Both the position numbers and the translations under genes were made by a program. A stretch of DNA of 45,524 nt from Paracoccaceae bacterium (lineage in GTDB: Bacteria; Pseudomonadota; Alphaproteobacteria; Rhodobacterales; Rhodobacteraceae): contig JAPOVX010000218.1 in NCBI GenBank assembly GCA_026707935.1, positions 1 to 45,524 of the forward strand, written 5' to 3'. Below, piece after piece: positions 17,306 to 24,064 of the stretch. The notes under the pieces are model-generated. The model did no database searches and was not told the origin of the DNA. It saw only the letters and a list, made by a program, of their open reading frames with translations. How positions within the stretch are numbered: position 1 is the first letter of the stretch; each line of letters opens with the position of its first letter.

Positions 17306-17858
17306 CTCTTTCCGGCAATGACCCGAGCGACCGCGGCTACGAACCTTTCTGCTGCCTGCGCCGACCGATTCAACGCCGTCAACCGGATGGGCTGGTGTCC
17401 TGCCGACGGAGCGTTGCTTCGCTCCGGCAACATGCGCATTGGCAGAATTTCTTTTCCAAAGTTCATTGTCCGTCAAGCGGCAGCGGGCTCAAGGGTGCAT
17501 CCCTGATCGGAGGCAAGTGCCCGGATCAGTCTGTCGCGGGGGGTTGTGTTGAGTGTAGGAACGGTGCGGGTTCCGTTCTTTCCTGTCGGTGTCTCACTTC
17601 GCCCTGCCTGTTCGGGCGATCCCTCTCTTTCATGCCTGTCGCTTTTCCCGCTTCCTGCAATGGGACCGGCGATGACAGCGGGGCGACGCTGCGCCCGTAG
17701 ACATCCTCATTCCTGTCGCGGCCGTGAAAGGGCTTGGAAATCCAACGACTGAAGAAGGGGACGAACCCTCGCAAACAAAGGTTGAACAGGGGGGTAACCA
17801 GTTACCGGCGGAGATGGAAAAAACCGTGTGATTTGTCCGCGATTCCGACAAAACCCTA
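17306..17858. other. Gene-free end of the inter-dgoK segment, with an eroded desaturase tail
   Basis: No frame reads as a gene. The last ~45 bases resemble the 3' end of the desaturase gene that precedes dgoK copy 1. In that frame the peptide LPAEMEKTV plus stop aligns with LSAETGKPV plus stop at 12845-12871, and the following CCGCGATTC word is shared. The intergenic hairpin found beside copy 1 is broken here. This suggests the old duplication once included the desaturase end as well. Confidence 0.4.
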
Positions 17859-18779
17859 TCACGGGCGGAATTCCTTGGCCCGAAACATCGCGAACGCGGC
17901 AGTCAACCCGAGTATGGTCATGCGTTCGGCATTCTCGGGGCGCGGGTTTTGTCCAACGACTGCCAGGGCCCGGGCATAGGCATCCACGAGGCGGGCCTGG
18001 CCAATCAGGACCACGTCTCTTCCGAGCCAATAGGTGCGCGCGGCAGCAAGTTCGGCGCCGATCAGGGCGCCTGACAAACGCCCGGTCGCCTTCGCTGGTT
18101 CCAGGTCCGAAATCAGCGACTCCGCCCTGGCCGTGAATATCCGGGCAGCGAGCGCTTCCGGACGCGAAATCTGCGTCTCGACCGACGAGGCGAACTCGGC
18201 CGCGTCCCAGTTCGACCTGTCCAGAATCTCCCGCAGGACCGAGTACCTCTGGAGTAGACCGAACAATTCACCGGTCATGAACGTACGGAAACTGACGATT
18301 TCACCTGCGCTCAAATGAACCCACTTCGTATGCGTGCCCGGAAGGCAGACGATACCGTCAAACCCCGGATTCACCGAGAGGAATCCGGCGATCTGGGTTT
18401 CCTCGCCGCGCATGACGTCGTGGGCGGGCCTGGTCTGGCTGATCCCGGGAAGTATCCGGACAGCCAGCCGACGATCGGCTGTTCGCGGCGCGACGGATTC
18501 CTCCGCCGACAGCGGCAAACACGGCGCTGCCCGGTAAGGCGCGGTTTCCCAGCCGCCTTTGGCGCCGGCCATGCCGCAGACAATCACCGGAACAGGACCG
18601 GATCCCGGCAACCACTCTTCGATGTTATTCAGGAGAATCGGCTCGAAATCCTCTGCATGAAGGCCATTCATTCCCTGGTCCGTATTCACTTGGGCAAGAA
18701 CCGTGGAATCCCTCGACATTCCCCAAACCCTGAGATTCGAGGTTCCCCAGTCGACACCAATCCAGTTCGGGTTTGCCAT
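17859..18779 (-). CDS. dgoK: 2-dehydro-3-deoxygalactonokinase, copy 2
   Basis: The second copy encodes a protein identical in all 306 residues to copy 1 (12901-13821), with the same AGGAGG ribosome-binding site and ATG at 18779. The promoter-proximal DNA differs: substitutions appear at 18827, 18871, 18877, 18896 and 18897, and similarity ends at 18917. The two genes could therefore be expressed differently while giving the same enzyme. The gene faces away from the XRE-cupin regulator gene that starts at 19087, and that regulator could control it. Confidence 0.92.
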   Translation of the reverse strand: MANPNWIGVDWGTSNLRVWGMSRDSTVLAQVNTDQGMNGLHAEDFEPILLNNIEEWLPGSGPVPVIVCGMAGAKGGWETAPYRAAPCLPLSAEESVAPRTADRRLAVRILPGISQTRPAHDVMRGEETQIAGFLSVNPGFDGIVCLPGTHTKWVHLSAGEIVSFRTFMTGELFGLLQRYSVLREILDRSNWDAAEFASSVETQISRPEALAARIFTARAESLISDLEPAKATGRLSGALIGAELAAARTYWLGRDVVLIGQARLVDAYARALAVVGQNPRPENAERMTILGLTAAFAMFRAKEFRP

Positions 18780-18917
18780 GGACGTCGGCACCTCCTGCCC
18801 TTTGAGCCCGCCTTTCCGAAAACCCTCCCCTTCTGCGATCGGGTACGGTTTTCCGGATGTGCGGTTGGCGTTCGATATTTCTTCCCGGTTCCGCCGTCAA
18901 AAGAGACAAGGCGGTCA
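17859..18917. repeat. Direct repeat unit B (dgoK with its upstream region)
   Basis: This is the partner of the unit at 12901-13959, in the same orientation. The segment 17859-18826 is identical; 18827-18917 has five substitutions in 91 bases. The unit is bounded on the left by an eroded likeness of the copy 1 flank and on the right by unrelated sequence. No transposase gene or terminal inverted repeat is seen at either edge. Confidence 0.93.
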
Positions 18918-19086
18918 TCCGTTGTCAACCACGGAGCACCGCCACGCAACCCTCGAGATTGACATTGCCCGGGTTCTTCCCGGCGACGTGGTTCGGTCGC
19001 ATTCAGAACAGGCACCTGTCGCAATCAAGACAGCCGGATGGAAAATTTCGTGAAAAACAGGGCCAGAATTTCACGAGGGTCTCGAA
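18780..19086. promoter_or_regulatory. Divergent region between dgoK copy 2 and the XRE-cupin gene
   Basis: Both promoters must lie in these 307 bases. The left 138 bases belong to the dgoK repeat unit; the rest is unique. GAGGG around 19073-19077 is the likely ribosome-binding site for the regulator. I see no strong palindrome that I would call an operator. Confidence 0.4.
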
Positions 19087-19665
19087 GTGCTGACAGAACC
19101 GGCAGTTGACAAACTCCCGTCCCTCGGCGCCGACCTGCGGGCACTGCGGAAGTCCAGGCGGATGACCCTCGCGGCGTTGTCGTCACGGGTCGGACGATCA
19201 GTCGGCTGGATGAGCCAGGTCGAAAGGGATATTTCCCAGCCGTCGATAGACGAGCTTCGCCAAATTGCCGACGCCCTCTCGGCCTCGGTTTCGATCTTCT
19301 TTGGCCAGTCGGAATCAGTCCCGGAAGAGTCGGGTTATGTCGTGCGCCGCCAGAACCGGCGCCGGCTGGGCCGCCCGGACGCGGGCCTGGTCGAAGAACT
19401 GCTGTCGCCCGACCTGACCGACGATTTCGAGGTCGTCCATTCCATCTTCGAAGCCGGAGCAAGCATGGACCATCCCATCCTCAGGCCGACGACCGAGGTC
19501 GGCTATATCATTTCCGGCCGCCTCGACATTGAAATCGGCGGCAGCAGGAGGTTTACACTGCAATCCGGTGACAGCTTCCGGTTCAGGCGCGAAGCATACA
19601 GATGGTCGAATCCGTACCCTGAACCCGCGACCGCTGTCTGGATCGTTGCGCCGCCCGTGTATTGA
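19087..19665 (+). CDS. XRE-family transcriptional regulator with C-terminal cupin domain
   Basis: The 192-residue protein has an N-terminal helix-turn-helix of the Cro/C1 type (about residues 12-66, with LAALSSRVGRSVGWMSQVER as the recognition part). A cupin barrel follows from about residue 115, with RPTTEVGYIISGRLDIEIGG and LQSGDSFRFRREAYRWSNP. Such regulators sense a small metabolite through the cupin and often control neighbouring catabolic genes. The start is GTG at 19087, after GAGGG. It stands at the head of a colinear series (GFA protein, two FAD/GcvT oxidoreductases, methyltransferase, PNPOx), so it is probably their local regulator; it may also act on dgoK copy 2 behind it. Confidence 0.9.
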   Translation: MLTEPAVDKLPSLGADLRALRKSRRMTLAALSSRVGRSVGWMSQVERDISQPSIDELRQIADALSASVSIFFGQSESVPEESGYVVRRQNRRRLGRPDAGLVEELLSPDLTDDFEVVHSIFEAGASMDHPILRPTTEVGYIISGRLDIEIGGSRRFTLQSGDSFRFRREAYRWSNPYPEPATAVWIVAPPVY

Positions 19666-19713
19666 GGTCACCCCCGGCGCACCGATGGAGAACGCGCGAC
19701 AGGAGAAAAGACG

Positions 19714-20157
19714 TTGGACGAGGCCGCCGAAAAAAACAGGTTGACCGGATCATGCCTGTGCAAGGGCGTGTCTTTCGAAATCCGGGGGACACATGACGGA
19801 GTGATTGCCTGCCACTGCAGCCAGTGCCGCAAGTCTTCCGGCCATTTTCAGGCCGGCGTCGAAATCGCGACGGACCAGCTGGTCGTGTCGTCCGACGATG
19901 GCCTCGCCTGGTATCGGGCGTCGGAGATCGCGACCCGGGGGTTTTGTTCGACATGCGGCTCAAGCCTGTTCTGGAAACCTTACCACGGCCGGTACATTTC
20001 CGTCATGGCGGGCGCGCTCGATCATGCCACCGGCCTTCGCCTCGAAAAACACATATTCGTCGCCGACAAGGGCGACTACTACGAGATCGGGGACGGTGTT
20101 CCGCAGGAACGAACGCCACCCAGGCACTCTGCGCAAGGATCGAACCAATCGACCTGA
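19714..20157 (+). CDS. GFA-family (glutathione-dependent formaldehyde-activating-like) zinc protein
   Basis: The 147-residue protein carries the zinc-binding cysteines of the CENP-V/GFA domain: CLC at 14-16, CHCSQC at 33-38 and FCSTC at 77-81, the last followed by the typical GSSLFW. The domain's founding member was reported to combine glutathione with formaldehyde. Here, next to enzymes that could release formaldehyde from N-methyl groups, such a role is attractive but inferred; many GFA proteins have no known activity. The TTG start at 19714 is supported by AGGAG at 19701-19705. The gap to the next gene is 26 bp. Confidence 0.87.
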   Translation: MDEAAEKNRLTGSCLCKGVSFEIRGTHDGVIACHCSQCRKSSGHFQAGVEIATDQLVVSSDDGLAWYRASEIATRGFCSTCGSSLFWKPYHGRYISVMAGALDHATGLRLEKHIFVADKGDYYEIGDGVPQERTPPRHSAQGSNQST

Positions 20158-20183
20158 CTAACCACGGGAAGGGAACGTAGACG

Positions 20184-22628
20184 ATGGCAGAACTCCCGAC
20201 GACGGCGAGGGTAATCATTATCGGTGGAGGAGCGGTCGGTGCGTCGTCGCTGTATCACCTTTGCAAGTCGGGCTGGACCGACTGCGTACTCCTCGAAAAG
20301 AACGAGCTGACCGCTGGTTCGACGTGGCACGCCGCGGGAAACGTACCGACCTTCTCGACGAGTTGGTCGATCATGAACATGCAGAGGTATTCGGCGGAGC
20401 TCTACCGGGGCCTCGCGGACGCGGTCGATTACCCGATGAACTACCATGTCACCGGCTCAATTCGGCTCGCGCATTCGCGCGAGCGCATGCAGGAGTTCGA
20501 ACGCGCAAAGGGGATGGGCCGCTACCAGGGCATGGACATCCGGATCCTGTCGCCGGACGAAACCCGGGAGCACTATCCTTTTCTCGAGACGCATGAACTC
20601 GAAGGCTCTCTTTATGATCCCTATGACGGCGACATCGACCCTGCGCAGCTGACCCAGGCACTTGCAAAGGGCGCACGGGACATGGGCGCGCGCATTTTTC
20701 GCATGACGCCCGCGACCGGCGTCAGCCGGAGCAACGGAGAATGGATCGTTCATACCGATGCGGGCGACATCCGCTGCGAGATCGTGGTCAACGCGGCAGG
20801 CTACTACGCCCAACGGGTGGGAGAGTGGTTCACCCGTTTCGGGGGACGCCGGGTTCCCATGGCCGTCATGAGCCACCAGTACATGCTCTCGGAAGAAATC
20901 CCGGAACTTGCGGAATGGTCCCGTGAACACGGACGCAAACTCCCGCTTCTTCGGGATGTCGACTCGTCGTATTATCTACGGCAGGAAAAGAATGGCCTGA
21001 ACCTCGGCCCGTACGAACGGAACTGCAAGGCACACTGGGTCACCCCCGGTGATCCGTTGCCGCAGGATTTCAGCTTTCAGCTGTATCCCGATGACCTTGA
21101 CCGCCTCGAATGGTACCTCGAAGACGCAATGGCACGGGTGCCGCTGCTCGGTTCCGTCGGAATCTCGCGGGTCATCAATGGCCCCATACCGTACGCACCC
21201 GACGGAAATCCGCTGATCGGCCCCATGCCGGGCGTGCCGAACGCTTTTGAAGCCTGCGTATTCACCTTCGGAATTGCGCAGGCAGGCGGCGCGGGCAAGG
21301 TCCTCGCCGAATGGGTAACCGAGGGTGAGACCGAGTGGGACATGTGGTCGGTCGACCCCCGCCGGTACACGGATTATACCGACCACGACTTCTGCGTTTC
21401 CAAGGCCGTCGAGGTCTACGGGCACGAATACGCGATGCATTTTCCGTGGTACCGCTGGCCTGCCGGCGCCGACCGCAAGCTTTCGCCAGTGCACGACAGG
21501 GTCGTGGAACTGGGCGGGCAGATGGGCGCCTACGGTGGCTGGGAAAGGGCCAACTGGTTTGCCCGGCCAGGCGATGACACTTCGGCGGAGGCGGCCCGCA
21601 CCTGGCGGCGCAGCGGCCCGTGGGAGCCCAGGATTCGCGAGGAATGCGAGGCCGTTCGGGACAGTGTCGGCGTCCTGGATTTGCCCGGGTTTTCCCGTTT
21701 CCGCCTGACGGGATCCGGGGCCGCCTCCTGGCTGCGTACGCTGATCGCCGGCGGACTTCCGAAAACCGGGCGGATGAACCTCGCGTATTTCCCGGACTCA
21801 CGGGGACGGATCCTGACCGAGATGTCGCTCGTGCGCCATGACGAGGATGACTTCACCCTGATCACTGCCGCGGCCGCCGAGTGGCACGATTACGAGTACC
21901 TGGAACATCGCCTCGCCGACGGCCTGTCGCTGGCCAACCACACGGCGGAAGTCTCGACCCTGATCGTGACGGGTTCGGCATCCAGGGAAATGCTCGAAGG
22001 GCTGGTTGAAGCCGACTTCACGCTACCTTGGCTCACCCATCAGCCGGCGGTCGCCGCGGGCTGTCCTGCATTGCTCCTCCGGGTCAGCTATGCAGGTGAA
22101 CTCGGATGGGAGATTCATGCGGCAAATGAACACGTTCCCGAAATCTTCGCGGCGGTCACCGCCGCCGGCGCAAGACCGTTCGGAATGTGGGCCCTGAATT
22201 CGCTGAGGCTGGAGAAAGGGTACCGGGCGTGGAAAGGAGACCTCTCCACCGATTACACCCTCCTCGAGGGTGGGCTCGACCGGTTCATCAACTTCGACAA
22301 GAACGAGGATTTCCCCGGCCGATCCGCCCTTGTCGAAGAACGGCGCACCGGTCCCGTCAAGAGATTCGTGACCATGACGGTCGAAGCCGGGGATTGCGAT
22401 GCGCCATATATGTCGACCGTCTGGCACGACGGGGAGGTCGTTGGCGAAACCACTTCCGGAGGTTGGGGATACCGCGTCAATCGCTCGATCGCACTGGCGA
22501 TGGTTCGATCCGGATTGACCCAACCCGGGACGGAACTCGAGATCGAGATTTATGGCCAGCGGTTCCCGGCCCGGGTGGAACAGGACCGGCCCCTCTGGGA
22601 CCCGGGCAACGAACGCCTGCGCAGCTGA
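20184..22628 (+). CDS. FAD-dependent dimethylglycine/sarcosine dehydrogenase-like protein with GcvT domain, paralogue 1
   Basis: The 814-residue protein joins an N-terminal DAO-type FAD oxidoreductase to C-terminal aminomethyltransferase (GcvT) domains, as in dimethylglycine and sarcosine dehydrogenases. The dinucleotide motif GGGAVG is at 14-19. STWHAAG at 47-52 contains His49, the residue that holds FAD covalently in this family. The GcvT part starts near residue 430 and includes RVSYAGELGWEIH and FGMWALNSLRLEKGYR. It would oxidise an N-methyl group and pass the one-carbon unit to tetrahydrofolate. The start has AAGGGAACG upstream. It is paralogous to the 24065-26509 protein, with the same length and layout but clearly diverged. 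The substrate could be dimethylglycine, sarcosine or another methylated compound. Confidence 0.9.
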   Translation: MAELPTTARVIIIGGGAVGASSLYHLCKSGWTDCVLLEKNELTAGSTWHAAGNVPTFSTSWSIMNMQRYSAELYRGLADAVDYPMNYHVTGSIRLAHSRERMQEFERAKGMGRYQGMDIRILSPDETREHYPFLETHELEGSLYDPYDGDIDPAQLTQALAKGARDMGARIFRMTPATGVSRSNGEWIVHTDAGDIRCEIVVNAAGYYAQRVGEWFTRFGGRRVPMAVMSHQYMLSEEIPELAEWSREHGRKLPLLRDVDSSYYLRQEKNGLNLGPYERNCKAHWVTPGDPLPQDFSFQLYPDDLDRLEWYLEDAMARVPLLGSVGISRVINGPIPYAPDGNPLIGPMPGVPNAFEACVFTFGIAQAGGAGKVLAEWVTEGETEWDMWSVDPRRYTDYTDHDFCVSKAVEVYGHEYAMHFPWYRWPAGADRKLSPVHDRVVELGGQMGAYGGWERANWFARPGDDTSAEAARTWRRSGPWEPRIREECEAVRDSVGVLDLPGFSRFRLTGSGAASWLRTLIAGGLPKTGRMNLAYFPDSRGRILTEMSLVRHDEDDFTLITAAAAEWHDYEYLEHRLADGLSLANHTAEVSTLIVTGSASREMLEGLVEADFTLPWLTHQPAVAAGCPALLLRVSYAGELGWEIHAANEHVPEIFAAVTAAGARPFGMWALNSLRLEKGYRAWKGDLSTDYTLLEGGLDRFINFDKNEDFPGRSALVEERRTGPVKRFVTMTVEAGDCDAPYMSTVWHDGEVVGETTSGGWGYRVNRSIALAMVRSGLTQPGTELEIEIYGQRFPARVEQDRPLWDPGNERLRS

Positions 22629-22639
22629 GTTGATGAACC

Positions 22640-23536
22640 TTGGCCCGAACCACGATACTTGACGGCGGCATGGGGCAGGAACTCCTTGCCCGGACGCGAT
22701 CCAGACCAACTCCGCTATGGTCTGCGCGGGTCATGATCGACCATCCCGAGATCGTGTGCGAAGTTCACGACGACTATTTCCGGGCCGGCGCGGAAATCGC
22801 GACAACCAACACTTACTCGGTACTTCACGACCGGCTGATTCCCGCGGGCCTGGACCACAGGTTCCGCGAACTCCACGCTCTTGCCTGCCAGATGGCGGTT
22901 TCCGCGCGTGACGCACATGGAAGCGGCCTCGTTGCCGGGTCTCTCGGCCCGATCGGCTGGTCGTACCTGCCAGAACTTGCACCGCCGTGGAACGTCGCAG
23001 CGGAAATTTATGAAGAAATCGTTCGCCTGCACGACCCGATCGTCGACCTGTTCCTGATTGAAACCATGTCTTCGATCGATCAGGCCCGGGGCGCCCTGGC
23101 AGCGACCGCGATTTCCGGAAAGCCAACATGGCTTGCGCTGACAGCCGATGACGACGACGGAAGCCGCCTTCGTTCGGGCGAGGCGGTCACCGGGATCCTT
23201 GAACTCGTCGAGGAATTTTCCCCCGAAGCCCTGTTGGTCAACTGCTCGAAGCCCGAGGCGACGACCACGGCCATCGGGGAACTTGCACCGAACCTGGAAT
23301 CAACCCGACTCGGTGCCTACGCGAACGGCTTTGCCGGGATTGCCGATGCGTTCAAGACCACGCAGGGCACGGTGGACCAACTCGACGTGCGCACGGACCT
23401 GGGACCGCAAAGGTACGCCGACTTTGCCGCGGAGTGGATCGGGCTCGGCGCTGAAATCGTTGGCGGCTGTTGCGAGATCGGGCCATCGCACATCCGCGTG
23501 CTGGCGGAGCGGTTCGGGAGGCCGGAACGATGCTGA
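22640..23536 (+). CDS. Homocysteine S-methyltransferase family protein
   Basis: The 298-residue TIM-barrel enzyme starts with ILDGGMGQELL and carries the three zinc-binding cysteines, Cys202 in NCSKPE and Cys277/Cys278 in GGCCEIGP. This is the MmuM/BHMT domain, which moves a methyl group from a betaine or sulfonium donor such as glycine betaine, S-methylmethionine or dimethylsulfoniopropionate to homocysteine. Placed 11 bp after one dimethylglycine-dehydrogenase-like gene and upstream of another, it suggests a chain in which one methyl goes to homocysteine and the remaining ones are oxidised. The start is a TTG with a weak ribosome-binding site, so translation may depend on coupling. It overlaps the next gene by seven bases. 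Confidence 0.88.
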   Translation: MARTTILDGGMGQELLARTRSRPTPLWSARVMIDHPEIVCEVHDDYFRAGAEIATTNTYSVLHDRLIPAGLDHRFRELHALACQMAVSARDAHGSGLVAGSLGPIGWSYLPELAPPWNVAAEIYEEIVRLHDPIVDLFLIETMSSIDQARGALAATAISGKPTWLALTADDDDGSRLRSGEAVTGILELVEEFSPEALLVNCSKPEATTTAIGELAPNLESTRLGAYANGFAGIADAFKTTQGTVDQLDVRTDLGPQRYADFAAEWIGLGAEIVGGCCEIGPSHIRVLAERFGRPERC

Positions 23537-23979
23537 CGAAACTTGCCAGGCAAACGATCGAGACGTGGCGGCTCGGCTTTGTCGCGACTGTCGGCGCCAA
23601 TGGCCTGCCAAACCTGTCTCCCAAGGGGACTTTCGTCATCGTCGATGACGCCTCGATTGCCTTCGCCGAAATGCGCTCCCCGGTCACGGTTGCAAACATC
23701 ATGGTCAATCCCGAGGTCGAGATCAACTTTGTCGACATTCTCAGCCGGCGGGGAATCAGGATCCGGGGGCGCGCCGAGATCCACGAAAAGGACTCGGAGA
23801 CCTACGCCAGGGTTGAACCATTGTTCATGGAACACTGGCCGACGCTCCAGGAACTGTTCAATCTCGCGGTACTGGTCCCGATCGGGGAAATCCGCCCCCT
23901 GACGAGTCCGATTTACGAAGTTGGAGGCCTGGAAGCCGACCTCCGGAAACACTGGAAGGACCGGATCGCCGCGCTGTGA
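23530..23979 (+). CDS. Pyridoxamine 5'-phosphate oxidase-like (split-barrel flavin-binding) protein
   Basis: The 149-residue protein matches the PNPOx-like split-barrel family. It begins with a helix, followed by LGFVATVGANGLPNLSPKGT, the flavin-binding strand pair, then AEMRSPVTVANIMVNPEVEI and the IRIRGRAEI strand. Family members bind FMN, F420 or haem, and many have no known reaction. The ATG at 23530 overlaps the stop of the methyltransferase gene, so the two are coupled. Its location inside the methyl-compound cluster suggests a redox or protective role there, but nothing in the sequence fixes it. Confidence 0.82.
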   Translation: MLTKLARQTIETWRLGFVATVGANGLPNLSPKGTFVIVDDASIAFAEMRSPVTVANIMVNPEVEINFVDILSRRGIRIRGRAEIHEKDSETYARVEPLFMEHWPTLQELFNLAVLVPIGEIRPLTSPIYEVGGLEADLRKHWKDRIAAL

Positions 23980-24064
23980 CCTGGCCGTTTGGATCGCCCG
24001 ACGGGTCGGGAACCGGCGCGGAAACAGGACAAACAGTCCGGGATTATGAGAAGGAATCAAGCAC

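Noticed and set aside
12901..18917. Composite transposon bounded by the dgoK copies
   Set aside because: There is no transposase gene, no terminal inverted repeats and no target-site duplication at the repeat edges; recombination or conversion between duplicated genes explains the pattern.
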